A DNA stretch of 64,000 nucleotides from JBOGOC01 sp050747525 (GCA_050747525.1 JBOGOC010000110.1:62001-126000), one strand, 5' to 3'. Shown: positions 44,845 through 53,456, counted from the first letter of the stretch. The notes: a model not told the origin generated them from the letters alone. Numbers and translations: made by a program.

Positions 44845-45834
44845 ATGAGACATCGAATGTCCGCAGCCGCTACGGCTCTCGCCGGAGCGCTGGCCCTGGC
44901 AGGCTGCTTCAGCCGCGAGGAGAACCTGGTCATCAGGCCCGACGGCTCCGTCCTGGCGACCGTCACCATGCAGGGAGACGAAGCGGACTACCTTTCGGGA
45001 GAACGGCTGGAAGCGCCGTCCGGCTGGAGCGCCTCGGAAGAGGCACGCGTGGAGAACGGAGAACGTCAGATCACCGCCGTCTGGAAAGCCGAGCTCCCTG
45101 GCCTCAACCGCTACCCGCGATCCTTCGCGCGCCCGGGTGACTCCGGCGCGGAGGCATCGGTGCTGATGCAGACGAGCCTGGACGTGGAGGAGCACCCCGA
45201 CCGCCGCGTGTACCGCTTCAGGCGCGTCTTCACCGGCCGCCGCGCGGGGATGTATGCCGCGCTTCGGAGCGAGATGGTCCCCTCGGGGCTTCAAGATAAG
45301 GCGGAAAAGGATCCCGACGGGCTCTCTGCCGAGGAAAGAGAGCGCCTCTTCGCGGGATACGCATCCTACGAGTCCGAGGCCACGCTCCTTCGCGCCCGCA
45401 ACGCCCTGGGGCGGGCCGTTCGGGAGGGAGTCATGGACCTGGAGTCGTTCGAGCCGACCCTCGAGGCTCTGCGCTCGTTCCTGAAGGAGCGCCTGTCGGA
45501 AGAAGCGCTGCGGAGCCTCTTCCTGCTCCCGGACGACGAGCAGGGACAGGCGATGGATCGCCTCCACAAGGACATCAGGCGCCAGATGGAGAGCGCCGCG
45601 CCTTCCGCGACCAGGGCCGGACTGCGGGAAATCCTGGATCGCGAAGAGAGGATCTTCGAGGTGTCTCAGGATCTCACCGACGACGGCTTCCAGCTGACCG
45701 TGCAGCTTCCCGGGACGGTGGTGGAGGCGAACTCACGCGACGTGCGGGCGGACCAGGTGCTGTGGCAGATCGCCGGGAGCGACCTGCTGGAAGGGGATCT
45801 CGTTCTCACGGCCGTCAGCGTCGCGGCGCGATGA
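44845..45834 (+). CDS. Lipoprotein of unknown function coupled to an ECF sigma factor
   Basis: ATG 44845 lies 6 bases after AAGGAGGG; a longer frame from 44785 has no ribosome site. The 329-residue product has a lipobox (LALAGC) and a beta-rich first half (ENLVIRPDGSVLATVTMQGDEADYLSG) followed by a charged helical part (about 155-275, e.g. ERLFAGYASYESEATLLRARNALG). The ending QLTVQLPGTVVEANS and LTAVSVAAR resembles a small beta domain. I do not recognise the family. Its stop overlaps the ATG of the sigma factor gene (ATGA at 45831), so it is probably part of the same envelope-stress or regulatory unit. Divergent from the VCBS lipoprotein gene. Confidence 0.8.
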   Translation: MRHRMSAAATALAGALALAGCFSREENLVIRPDGSVLATVTMQGDEADYLSGERLEAPSGWSASEEARVENGERQITAVWKAELPGLNRYPRSFARPGDSGAEASVLMQTSLDVEEHPDRRVYRFRRVFTGRRAGMYAALRSEMVPSGLQDKAEKDPDGLSAEERERLFAGYASYESEATLLRARNALGRAVREGVMDLESFEPTLEALRSFLKERLSEEALRSLFLLPDDEQGQAMDRLHKDIRRQMESAAPSATRAGLREILDREERIFEVSQDLTDDGFQLTVQLPGTVVEANSRDVRADQVLWQIAGSDLLEGDLVLTAVSVAAR

Positions 45835-46313
45835 CCGACCCCGAGCAGGTGGTGCGCGACAGCCAGCCATTCGTCCGGCGGGTCGCGTACCACTTTCTGC
45901 GCAACCGGGACGACGCGGCGGACGTCGCCCAGGACGTTCTGATGCGGCTGCACCAGCAGCTTCCTTCCCTGCCGTCGGGAACGAACCTGAACGCGTGGCT
46001 CTACCGTGTCACGGCCAACCTGTCGATCAACTTCCGGCGGGACAGCGCACGCCGCGCGCGCCGGGACGACGAGTCCGCCCGCTCGCGTCGCGCGACGGTG
46101 GAGGCGGCCGAGCCGGCCGGGTTCGCCCGCGCGCTGGCCGAAGCCATCGACGGGCTGCCGCCTCAGCAGCGCGGGGTGGTCACGCTGCGTCTGATGGAGG
46201 AGCGCACCTTCGCGGAGATCGCCCGCATTTTCGGCGTGACCGACGGCACCGTGAAGGTCCAGTTCGCTCGAGGGATGAGGCGACTGAAAGAATCACTGCA
46301 CGCCTGGAGGTGA
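45831..46313 (+). CDS. ECF-type RNA polymerase sigma factor
   Basis: The 160-residue protein has region 2 (VRRVAYHFLRNRDDAADVAQDVLMRLHQQL, LNAWLYRVTANLSINFRRD) and region 4 (LPPQQRGVVTLRLMEERTFAEIARIFGVTDGTVKVQFARGMRRL). It starts inside the stop codon of the preceding lipoprotein gene and is followed after 4 bases by a zinc-type anti-sigma gene, the usual regulator of such a factor. A longer frame from 45762 is not used because of this overlap signal. Confidence 0.93.
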   Translation: MTDPEQVVRDSQPFVRRVAYHFLRNRDDAADVAQDVLMRLHQQLPSLPSGTNLNAWLYRVTANLSINFRRDSARRARRDDESARSRRATVEAAEPAGFARALAEAIDGLPPQQRGVVTLRLMEERTFAEIARIFGVTDGTVKVQFARGMRRLKESLHAWR

Positions 46314-46317
46314 CGAC

Positions 46318-46743
46318 ATGACCCGATGTGAAGAGCTTCAGGATCTGCTCCCCCTGCATGCGACAGGAGATATCACGGTGGAGGATGGGCTACGGGTGGA
46401 AGAGCATCTGGATTCCTGTCCTGCCTGTCGTGAGACTCTGGCGCTGTACGCCCGGATGGTGCGGACCGCGCGCCTCGAGCTGGCCCCCGAGGCACGGGGC
46501 GGGACCGAGCCTCGACCGGCGTGGTCGCCGCTTCGGCGCAGGGCTGCGGCTGCCGCCCTGCTGGCGGCCTCCCTGGCCACGGGGCTGGCCCTGGGGCGTT
46601 TGACCGCGCGGCCCGAGCCGCTTCAGCTCCAGACCCGGCCAGGCCCGACTCTCGAAGGGACCCGCTCCGCTATCCCTCTGTCCATCTTCTCGCCGAGCGC
46701 GCGCGAGCACGTCAGCAGGGCGGCCCGAAGCGGAATGAGATGA
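46318..46743 (+). CDS. Membrane anti-sigma factor with zinc-finger-like domain
   Basis: The 141-residue protein has the anti-sigma zinc motif H-x3-C-x2-C (EEHLDSCPACRE, near residues 30-37) in its cytosolic part, a membrane helix (about 75-92, AAAALLAASLATGLALG) and a short periplasmic tail. It should bind and hold the ECF sigma factor encoded 4 bases upstream. A signal through the upstream lipoprotein may release it; that is an inference from gene order. Confidence 0.92.
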   Translation: MTRCEELQDLLPLHATGDITVEDGLRVEEHLDSCPACRETLALYARMVRTARLELAPEARGGTEPRPAWSPLRRRAAAAALLAASLATGLALGRLTARPEPLQLQTRPGPTLEGTRSAIPLSIFSPSAREHVSRAARSGMR

Positions 46744-46785
46744 ACGTGGCGCCAAGCGTGGCCTCGTCGTAACGTTCCGGCAACC

Positions 46786-47373
46786 ATGCCGTCTCCATCC
46801 ATCGATGTCGAACACGTGGTCGGGGCGCCGTCCCTCGCCTATTGCTCCATCTGCCGGGGAGTCCTGCCCTTCGAGACCTGCGGGCGCCACTCATCCAGGG
46901 AGCGGTGCTCACGGTGCGGCACCGAGTTCCGGCGCTGTCATCCGGGGGCCCCGGATCGCCGCCGCGCGGCGCGCTACCTGCTCTATGGCTCCGTGGCCGG
47001 GCTGCTGACCGTGGTGGTGGCCGTGGGCGGGGGGAAGCTGGCCCCCTGGCTGTCGGGCGACGTGCCCTGGGCCGGCACCGTCTGTCTGCTGCTCGCGCTG
47101 GGGGCGGGCTGCCTCGCGCGAAGCGCGCTGGCGTTGTCCTCGGCCAGCCGCTACGAGCCTCTCGCTCCCCACGAGTGGGACGAGGTGTCACGCCGGCTGT
47201 GCGCCGGGATGATCCGCTCGGAGGTGGAGGACGAGCTGTGGCGCCGAGGCTGGCGCCCCGGCAAGGTCCGCACCATTCTGGACGGCCTCAGCCCCATCCC
47301 GAAGAGCCGGTTCAGACCCGCTGCCGGCACAGCTCCAGCGCCAGCGCCGCCAGACGCCCGGCGAACGTGGTGA
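46786..47373 (+). CDS. Membrane protein with zinc-ribbon-like cysteines
   Basis: The 195-residue product starts with cysteine pairs (YCSICRG, then CGRH and RCSRCGTE, FRRCHPG) that could bind zinc, followed by two membrane helices (about 65-82 and 96-118), then a helical cytosolic tail (EWDEVSRRLCAGMIRSEVEDELWRRGW). The function is unknown. It is 42 bases downstream of the anti-sigma gene. Its last 62 bases overlap the 3' end of the convergent M20 peptidase gene, and its low-complexity Pro/Ala end fits a read-through into that overlap. Confidence 0.75.
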   Translation: MPSPSIDVEHVVGAPSLAYCSICRGVLPFETCGRHSSRERCSRCGTEFRRCHPGAPDRRRAARYLLYGSVAGLLTVVVAVGGGKLAPWLSGDVPWAGTVCLLLALGAGCLARSALALSSASRYEPLAPHEWDEVSRRLCAGMIRSEVEDELWRRGWRPGKVRTILDGLSPIPKSRFRPAAGTAPAPAPPDARRTW

Positions 47374-48535
47374 GCTGATCCACCTCGATCTCCTCGTTGG
47401 GCTCGTGGTAGGTGGCTTCGTTTCCCGGCGCCCACCCCACGGCCTCGATGCCGGCCAGCACCAGGGGTTTGGCGAAGGTGCCTCCGCCGCTCCCGGTCAC
47501 CCTGGCGTCGGGGGCGTGCCTGAGAATGGTCTTCACGATGGGAGCCTGAGGGTCCACCTCGCACGGAAGCGAGCTCTGGAACACCTCCACCTCGAACGTC
47601 GCCCCCGGGATGGCCACCGAACGGGCCAGCGCCAGGACCTGATCCCGTATCCCCTCGTCCGTCTGTGAGGGGACGTACCGGATGTCCAGGGTCGTCTCGC
47701 AGTCGGCCGCCACGGCGTTGGGGGCGATGCCCCCTCGGATCAGGCCGGTGTTCACGGTGGGCCCGCCCAGGATGGGGTGCGGGGTGTGCGGAAGCTTCAG
47801 GGTCTCCAGGGCGGTGAGGAAGCGCGCCATCGCGTGGATGGCGCTGACCCCCTTGTCCGGGTTCATGGCGTGCGCCTGCTTGCCCCTGGCGCGCACCTTC
47901 AGCAGGACGCGCCCCTTCTCGGCGACGTTGATCTCCTTCATGTCGCCGGCGATGTCGGGGATGATGGCGTCGGTGCACTGGATGAGCTTCTCCTCGAGCA
48001 GGTGCTCGATCCCTACCCCTATCCCCACCTCCTCGTCTCCCACCGCGCCGAAGATGAACTCCCCGGGGATCTGCTCCTCCACCTGCTTGAGCAGCATCAT
48101 GGCGGCGAACGACGACGCCAGGGGCCCCTTGTCGTCCAGCACGCCGCGCCCGTAGAGCTTGCCGTCCTTCTCGAACGGCTCGAACGGGGCGAAGCGCCAG
48201 TCCGACGGCGAGCCGCTGGGCACCACGTCCGTGTGCAGCAGCACCATGAGCTTGCGGTATCCGGGCTCGCCGCGCCCCACGCGCGCCAGCAGGTTCTCCC
48301 GGCCCGGCACCTTGGTGTGCGTGGTCCAGGGGATGCCGAGCCGGTCCAGCTCCCTGGCCAGCACCGCGACCACCTTCCCTTCCTGCCCGGGCGAGGTCAT
48401 CCCGTCGGGCCCGCCGCCCGGATAGTCCTGCTCGAAGTAGTCCACGGTGCGCTCCCGGCAGATGCGCAGCGTGAGATCCACGATGAAGGGGCGCAGCTCC
48501 TGGGCCCGGCGGTGAAGCTCGGATGCATCGGTCAT
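47312..48535 (-). CDS. M20-family metallopeptidase (dipeptidase/deacylase)
   Basis: I start at ATG 48535, 8 bases after AAGGAGG; a longer frame to 48835 overlaps the HAD gene and is not protein-like. The 407-residue protein has the M20 zinc ligands and base: LLHTDVVPSG (His and following Asp), GRGVLDDKGP, VGDEEVGIG, and the C-terminal His region GNEATYHEPNEEI; the dimerisation lid is in the middle (GKQAHAMNPDKGVSAIHAMARFL). It probably removes amino acids from peptides or acyl groups from amino acids in the cytosol. It follows the HAD gene by 28 bases on the same strand. Confidence 0.93.
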   Translation of the reverse strand: MTDASELHRRAQELRPFIVDLTLRICRERTVDYFEQDYPGGGPDGMTSPGQEGKVVAVLARELDRLGIPWTTHTKVPGRENLLARVGRGEPGYRKLMVLLHTDVVPSGSPSDWRFAPFEPFEKDGKLYGRGVLDDKGPLASSFAAMMLLKQVEEQIPGEFIFGAVGDEEVGIGVGIEHLLEEKLIQCTDAIIPDIAGDMKEINVAEKGRVLLKVRARGKQAHAMNPDKGVSAIHAMARFLTALETLKLPHTPHPILGGPTVNTGLIRGGIAPNAVAADCETTLDIRYVPSQTDEGIRDQVLALARSVAIPGATFEVEVFQSSLPCEVDPQAPIVKTILRHAPDARVTGSGGGTFAKPLVLAGIEAVGWAPGNEATYHEPNEEIEVDQLTTFAGRLAALALELCRQRV

Positions 48536-48563
48536 CTTGGAATCCTCCTTGCCCGGCGGCCGG

Positions 48564-49274
48564 TCAGCCGCGCGAGCCGAAGATGAACTGCATGATCGCG
48601 CCGAAATCGGAGAGGTCGTCCACGAACAGGTCCGGCTCCATGGCGCGCAGCACCTCGTGGGCGACCCATCCCGTGCCCACCGCCAGCGCCCGGTACCCGT
48701 TGGCGTGGGCGGCCCGCACGTCTTCCTCCGAGTCGCCCACCAGCACCACGTCCGACGGCGGGATCGCGCGCCCCAGGCGGGCCTCGCAGCGCTCGCGCGC
48801 CACGCGCCCGATGCCGGCACGGTCGTCCGCGTCACCGCCGAACCCGCCGAAGGCGAAGTGCCCGCCCAGCCCCACGGAGCCCAGCTTGAGCCGCGCCCCC
48901 GGCTCGATGTTCCCGGTGGCCAGGCCCACCTGCGCCATGCTCACGCCGGCCAGCCGCTCCAGCAGCTCGACCACCCCGGGCATGGCACGCTTGCCCGGGA
49001 CCGCGGCCAGCCGCCGCTCGAGGTGGGACAGGAACGACGAACGCAGCCGGCCCCTCTCGCGCGCCAGGTGGTCGTCGTTCACCCCCGCGTTACGGGCGAT
49101 GGCGCGCAGGATCCACGGATCGGTCATGCCGTCGAAGCGCACCGCCCGGCTGAACGGCTCGGCATCGGGAAGCTCGAACACCTCCTCGAAGGCGCGGGTC
49201 ATCGCCCACCGCCCGCTTCCTCCCACGTCCAGCAGCGTGCCGTCCACGTCGAACAGCACCAGCTGCGTGGTCAC
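48564..49274 (-). CDS. HAD-superfamily phosphatase
   Basis: The 236-residue protein has HAD motif I (LVLFDVDGTLLD), motif II (VGLATGN), the Lys/Arg region and motif III/IV (VVLVGDSEEDVRAAHANGYRALAVGTGW). A helical cap after motif I places it near phosphoglycolate phosphatases. The start is GTG 49274, overlapping the stop of the sulfatase-like gene (GTGA at 49271-49274); ATG 49301 would add nine residues. The substrate is unknown. Confidence 0.9.
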   Translation of the reverse strand: MTTQLVLFDVDGTLLDVGGSGRWAMTRAFEEVFELPDAEPFSRAVRFDGMTDPWILRAIARNAGVNDDHLARERGRLRSSFLSHLERRLAAVPGKRAMPGVVELLERLAGVSMAQVGLATGNIEPGARLKLGSVGLGGHFAFGGFGGDADDRAGIGRVARERCEARLGRAIPPSDVVLVGDSEEDVRAAHANGYRALAVGTGWVAHEVLRAMEPDLFVDDLSDFGAIMQFIFGSRG

Positions 49275-50650
49275 GAGGGGGCCTTCAGCCCCGACGCCCA
49301 CGCGTTCAGCCGCGCGCTCATCTCCCTGGCATCATCGGGACGCTCGGGAGCCACGGAACGGGTCTCACCGGGATCGGCCTTCAGGTCGAAGAGCGCCACC
49401 CCTCCCTGGCTGTTGAGGATGTACTTCATGTCGGGGGTGCGCACGGCCAGGAGGTTGCGGCGGAAGATGGCGGCCTCGGAGGCCGGCATGACCGACTCGT
49501 AGTAGCGGATGGCCGCGGGATCGAAGCGGGCCTCCACGATCGCCGCCGGGCGGGGGCGCATGAGCGGCCCCGCGGCCGTGCCCGGCGCCCCTGCCGGGGG
49601 GGCGGTCAGCTTCACCACAGCATCCATCACGTCCACGGTCTGCACCTGGCCCGTCTCTCGGGCGCCCGCGGCCACGCGCTCCGGCAGCCGCATCACCAGC
49701 GGCACGCGGATCAGGGAGTCCCAGACGTTGGACACGTCGGCGATCGCCCCGTGATCTCCCAGGTCCTCGCCCGCGTCGCCGGTCACCACCACGAGCGTGT
49801 CGTCCAGCAGGGCGTCCTTGCCCAGCGCCTCCAGGATCCGCCCCAGCCGGTAGTCGGCGTACCCGATCTCGCCATCGTAGAGGCCGACCAGGGCGGCCGT
49901 TTCTTCGGGCCGCAGGGTGACCAGGTCGAGGGTGAACTGGCGCGCGAACGGGATCCAGAACTGCGTCATCTGCTCGAGGCGGGGAAGCGGGATCGGCGTC
50001 TGGATGAACTTCTGCTGGAACTCTCCCTGCGGATTGAAGGGGAGGCGCGGGTTGGTCAGGATGACGGTGGCGAAGAACGACCGATCCTTGTCCTGGCGGG
50101 AGGCGAGCCATCCCAGCAGCTCCGTTTCCGCCGCGGCCCCGCCTTCGTCCGGCAGCCCCTTCTCGACCGGCCGCACCTCCTTGAAGACGTCGTACCCCTG
50201 CCCGAAGCCGTTGGCCTGGCCGAGCTGGTCGTCGGTGGTGACGCCGAAGGTGTCGTATCCGGATCCCTTCATGGCCTCGGCGAGGGTCTGGATCCGGGCT
50301 TCCAGCACCGGATGCTCGAACACGGCCCCGTGCTCGCTGGGAAACAGGCCCGACACGAGCGACGCCTGGGCGGACAGCGACCAGGGCGTGGTGGTGACCG
50401 CGTTCTCGAACAGGGTCCCCTCCGCGGCCAGCCTGGCCAGGGTGGGGGTGGTGGGCTTCGCGTATCCGTAGGCGGACATGTGATCGGGGCGCGCGCCCGA
50501 CAGCACGACCAGCAGCACGTGAGGGCGCTCGCGCCGTGCCTTGCCGCAGGCCGGGAGAGCCGCCACGCAAAGGAGCAGGACCATCGCCAGAAACGGGAAG
50601 GCGCGCCACACGGGACGCGCCGTGGAATGCACGGGATATAATGCGCTCAC
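49271..50650 (-). CDS. Sulfatase-like lipoprotein with degenerate active site
   Basis: GTG 50650, with CCGGAG upstream, opens a 459-residue protein with a lipobox (AALPAC, lipid cysteine C35). The fold is that of the sulfatase/alkaline phosphatase superfamily: ARPDHMSAYGYAKPTTPTLARLAAEG, TTTPWSLSAQASLVSGLFPSEHGAVF, VSNVWDSLIRVPLVMRLP, LFDLKADPGET. Key residues are missing. The first metal Asp of LIxxDTLRADH is replaced by S51-G52, no C/S-x-P-S-R nucleophile motif is present, and the DHGE metal site reads D292-A293-G-E. Catalysis is doubtful; a binding role is possible. The longer frame to 50797 runs into the divergent gene region. Confidence 0.82.
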   Translation of the reverse strand: MSALYPVHSTARPVWRAFPFLAMVLLLCVAALPACGKARRERPHVLLVVLSGARPDHMSAYGYAKPTTPTLARLAAEGTLFENAVTTTPWSLSAQASLVSGLFPSEHGAVFEHPVLEARIQTLAEAMKGSGYDTFGVTTDDQLGQANGFGQGYDVFKEVRPVEKGLPDEGGAAAETELLGWLASRQDKDRSFFATVILTNPRLPFNPQGEFQQKFIQTPIPLPRLEQMTQFWIPFARQFTLDLVTLRPEETAALVGLYDGEIGYADYRLGRILEALGKDALLDDTLVVVTGDAGEDLGDHGAIADVSNVWDSLIRVPLVMRLPERVAAGARETGQVQTVDVMDAVVKLTAPPAGAPGTAAGPLMRPRPAAIVEARFDPAAIRYYESVMPASEAAIFRRNLLAVRTPDMKYILNSQGGVALFDLKADPGETRSVAPERPDDAREMSARLNAWASGLKAPS

Positions 50651-50698
50651 GTTCGACTCCGGAGAAAGTGGCCTCGATGATGCGGTGTAGAGCCTAGC

Positions 50699-51445
50699 AT
50701 GTCCAGCCTGGAGAGGCCCCCGTGGGCCGCTGCGGGCCCCGCGATCTCGGTGGTGGTGCCGGTGTTCAACGAGCAGGACAACATCGCGCCGCTGCACCGG
50801 GAGATCGTCCCGGTGCTCGAGTCGCTCTCACGCCCCTTCGAGATCGTCCTGGTGGACGACGGCAGCACCGACGCCTCTCCGGCGCGGCTCAGGGAGCTGC
50901 GGGCGTCCGACCCGCGGGTCCGCGTGGTGACCCTGGTCCGGAACGCCGGACAGACGGCGGCCATGTCCGCCGGGTTCGAGGCGGCGCGCGGCGAGGTGGT
51001 GGTCACGCTGGATGCCGACCTTCAGAACGACCCGCGCGACATCCCGGTGCTGCTGGCCAGCCTGGAGGGGCACGACGCGGCCGTGGGGTGGCGCGCCGAG
51101 CGTCACGACACCTGGGTGCGGCGCGCCTCGAGCGCCATCGCCAACCGCGTGCGCAACGCGCTTTCCAGTGACGACATCATCGACACGGGGTGCTCGCTGA
51201 AGGCCTACCGGCGCCAGGCGCTCGCCCGCATCAGGCTCTACAACGGCATGCATCGCTTCCTTCCCACGCTGCTGCGCATGGAAGGGTTCCGCGTCTGCCA
51301 GGTCCGCGTGGGGCACCGTCCCCGCCGGTCGGGCAGCTCCAAGTACAACATCCGCAACCGGCTCCTCCCCTCCTTCGTCGACCTGCTCGCCGTGAGGTGG
51401 ATGAAGCACAGGCGCCTGCGCTACCAGGCGACCGAGGAGCCTTGA
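50699..51445 (+). CDS. GT2-family glycosyltransferase
   Basis: The 248-residue protein has the GT-A fold signatures of dolichyl/undecaprenyl-phosphate sugar transferases: ISVVVPVFNEQDNI, IVLVDDGSTDAS, RNAGQTAAMSAGFEAARG, VVTLDADLQNDPRDIPVLL and the late RSGSSKYNIRNR. There is no C-terminal pair of membrane helices, so it is of the short DPM1 type. Likely role: transfer of a sugar from a nucleotide donor to polyprenyl phosphate, for glycan or lipid A modification. It is 7 bases upstream of a LAB_N membrane gene, a pairing often seen in such pathways. Confidence 0.92.
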   Translation: MSSLERPPWAAAGPAISVVVPVFNEQDNIAPLHREIVPVLESLSRPFEIVLVDDGSTDASPARLRELRASDPRVRVVTLVRNAGQTAAMSAGFEAARGEVVVTLDADLQNDPRDIPVLLASLEGHDAAVGWRAERHDTWVRRASSAIANRVRNALSSDDIIDTGCSLKAYRRQALARIRLYNGMHRFLPTLLRMEGFRVCQVRVGHRPRRSGSSKYNIRNRLLPSFVDLLAVRWMKHRRLRYQATEEP

Positions 51446-51452
51446 GGGAAAC

Positions 51453-51728
51453 GTGGTGAATACCTGGATTGCCGTAGGGTTCCTGGGACAGGCCATGTTC
51501 TTCGGCCGCTTCCTCGTTCAGTGGATCGTCGCGGAGCGCAAGCGGGAGTCGATCGTCCCCGTCTCGTTCTGGTATCTCAGCATCGCCGGGGGCCTCATCC
51601 TGCTGGCCTACGCCGTGCACCGCCGCGATCCGGTGTTCATCGCCGGGCAGTCATTCGGCGCCATCGTCTACGTCCGCAACCTGATGCTCATCCGCCAGAA
51701 AAGACGCCAAGGCCTCATCTCCGCCTGA
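51453..51728 (+). CDS. LAB_N-domain membrane protein
   Basis: GTG 51453, 7 bases after the glycosyltransferase stop, opens a 91-residue membrane protein with about three helices. The motifs FGRFLVQWIVAERKRESIVPVSFWYLSI and GQSFGAIVYVRNLMLI are those of the lipid A biosynthesis N-terminal domain family. Such proteins accompany GT2 enzymes in polyprenyl-phosphate sugar transfer and may act in flipping or anchoring. Confidence 0.9.
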   Translation: MVNTWIAVGFLGQAMFFGRFLVQWIVAERKRESIVPVSFWYLSIAGGLILLAYAVHRRDPVFIAGQSFGAIVYVRNLMLIRQKRRQGLISA

Positions 51729-51873
51729 AACTCTGCTCTTCACCGAAGTCGAGTCGCGGCGAGGCCTCCCTGACTCGAGCCCGCCCGGCGGCGGCAGTGG
51801 TCCAAGCGGCCCGATGTATCGCGAGCCGCCCGGCGGGGAGTGGTCTCCGAGGCCCAATGACCGACGAGCCGGT

Positions 51874-51921
51874 TCGCGCGAGCGTTGCCCGCGCGCGCTT
51901 TTGCGCGGGCAGCTCGCGCGA
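51874..51921. terminator. Long GC-rich hairpin
   Basis: TCGCGCGAGC-GT-TGCCCGCGC at 51874-51894 pairs with 51903-51921 except for a 2-base bulge. The 8-base loop is GCGCTTTT. The 19-bp stem lies 146 bases after the LAB_N stop. It may end that transcript or belong to a leader of the GGDEF gene. Confidence 0.5.
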
Positions 51922-52020
51922 GGCGAGGAGGGAATGGAGATGGAACGTGAGACGAGACCGGGCGGACCCGCCACTCTGTAGCCTCGGCGTCGACGAGACC
52001 CTATCTTCTGACGGTCTACG

Positions 52021-52044
52021 GCGCCGACTCTCGCTTGTCGGCGC
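52021..52044. other. Hairpin upstream of the GGDEF gene
   Basis: A perfect 8-bp stem, GCGCCGAC (52021-52028) with GTCGGCGC (52037-52044), closes the loop TCTCGCTT, 42 bases before the GGDEF start. It could be an operator or a leader hairpin; there is no T tract. Confidence 0.4.
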
Positions 52045-52086
52045 AGGCGGCCTTGTCGGCATCTGGGTGGAGGTTGCTGGGTCAAC

Positions 52087-53337
52087 ATGCCGGACGCCCT
52101 TTCTCTGGAAGCGCTCGCCGATCCCATCATCCTGTATCCGCTGGCCGCGCTGCTGTGCGGCGTGGCCTTCGGGGCCTTCCTGGTGCTCATGCTGCGCCAT
52201 CGCGCGGCCGAGGCCCAGGGCTCCGCCGTGGACCAGTCACGCGACCACCGCAAGACGGTGGCGCTGCTGCAGAACGAGAACCGCAGCCTGTCCACCTTCC
52301 TGATGAACATGCCCGACCTGGCCCGCCAGCTCAATTCCAACGTCGAGAAGCGGCGCATTCCGCAGATCCTGATCGCCTTCATCGAGCAGCTCTTCGAAGT
52401 GGAGCAGGTGCTCATCTTCCTCACGACCAAGGACGGAAAGTGCCTGACGCTGGCCGGCGGCAAGGGGGTGCCGGACAACGCGCGCGGACACGAGGTGGTG
52501 ATGTTCGGGCATGGGCGCATCGGGTGCGTCGCCGAGACGCAGATCACCATGGACGAGGGGGACTTCAAGGCCCGGGTGAAGGAACCGTCCGCTCCGTCGC
52601 TCATCCGCACCGAGCTGGCGGCCCCCCTGGTCTCGAAGGAGCGCACGCTGGGCGTCATCAGCCTGGGCGGCCTGCTGCGGCGCCCCAAGAACGAGAAGAA
52701 CATGCTCAAGATGGTGGCCGACCTGGGGAGCATCTCCATCCAGAACACCATCCTGTTCAGCGAGATCCAGCAGAGCGCCAACATGGACGGCCTGACCAAG
52801 CTGGCCAACAAGCGCCACTTCACCGAGCGCCTGGCCGACGAGATCCTCAAGGCCGAGAAAGAACGGCGGAGCCTGTCGCTGTTCCTCTTCGACATCGACC
52901 ACTTCAAGACCTACAACGACAGGAACGGCCACCTGGCCGGCGACGAGGCCCTGAGGATCACCGGGCAGCTCATGAAGCAGATGGTGCGCTCGGACGATCT
53001 GCCGGCTCGCTACGGGGGCGAGGAGTTCGCAGTCATCCTGCCCAACACCGACAAGCAGGGAGCGCTCCGCCTCGCCGAGAAGCTGCGCCGCGCCGTGGAG
53101 GCATACGAGTACCCCAACGAGAAGACGCAGCCGCTCGGCAAGGTCACCATGAGCGGCGGCGTGGCCACCGTGCCGGATGACGGCAAGAGCTCGGCCGAGA
53201 TCATCCGCTGCGCCGACCAGGCCCTCTACCAGTGCAAGCACGCGGGACGCAACCGCGTGCAGGCGTTCGAGACCCGCAACATCTTCGAAGAGTCCAGCGC
53301 CGCCAACAAGGTCGGCCATCAGGCCGGCGGACAGTAG
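52087..53337 (+). CDS. Diguanylate cyclase (GAF-GGDEF) with membrane anchor
   Basis: The 416-residue protein has a membrane helix (about 16-36), a coiled coil, a GAF-like domain (about 85-230) and a GGDEF domain (about 240-395). The active site is G310-G-E-E-F314 in ARYGGEEFAV, a normal variant, with the metal Asp in FLFDIDHFKTYND. The product-inhibition site RxxD is present just before it (RSDD). So it should make c-di-GMP at the inner membrane under GAF control. ATG 52087 is used; the frame opens with DALSLEALADPIILYPLAALL. Confidence 0.94.
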   Translation: MPDALSLEALADPIILYPLAALLCGVAFGAFLVLMLRHRAAEAQGSAVDQSRDHRKTVALLQNENRSLSTFLMNMPDLARQLNSNVEKRRIPQILIAFIEQLFEVEQVLIFLTTKDGKCLTLAGGKGVPDNARGHEVVMFGHGRIGCVAETQITMDEGDFKARVKEPSAPSLIRTELAAPLVSKERTLGVISLGGLLRRPKNEKNMLKMVADLGSISIQNTILFSEIQQSANMDGLTKLANKRHFTERLADEILKAEKERRSLSLFLFDIDHFKTYNDRNGHLAGDEALRITGQLMKQMVRSDDLPARYGGEEFAVILPNTDKQGALRLAEKLRRAVEAYEYPNEKTQPLGKVTMSGGVATVPDDGKSSAEIIRCADQALYQCKHAGRNRVQAFETRNIFEESSAANKVGHQAGGQ

Positions 53338-53374
53338 GCGCCACTCTCCTCCTCACATGACATGGAACTTCCTC

Positions 53375-53402
53375 TTGACAAGCTCGAAACCATGTCGATA
53401 AT
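53375..53402 (+). promoter_or_regulatory. Near-consensus sigma-70 promoter upstream of fur
   Basis: TTGACA at 53375-53380 and GATAAT at 53397-53402 are separated by 16 bases, 55 bases before the fur ATG. The -10 element followed by GTTGAGAC overlaps a GATAAT half-site of the Fur-box type, so self-regulation is possible. The second half-site is not convincing. Confidence 0.65.
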
Positions 53403-53456
53403 GTTGAGACTAAGTCGCAATTACAACTAGGCCTGCCGAGGTCGGCGAGGAGACGG

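Larger units (their letters stand above)
51729..52086. other. Intergenic region with several stem-loops
   Basis: The 358 bases between the LAB_N gene and the GGDEF gene hold no gene, but contain a 7-bp pair TCGAGTC/GACTCGA just after the stop, a long hairpin at 51874-51921 and an 8-bp hairpin at 52021-52044. GGAGGT at 52069-52074 lies 12 bases before the GGDEF ATG. The concentration of structure suggests a terminator and possibly a structured leader. Confidence 0.5.
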
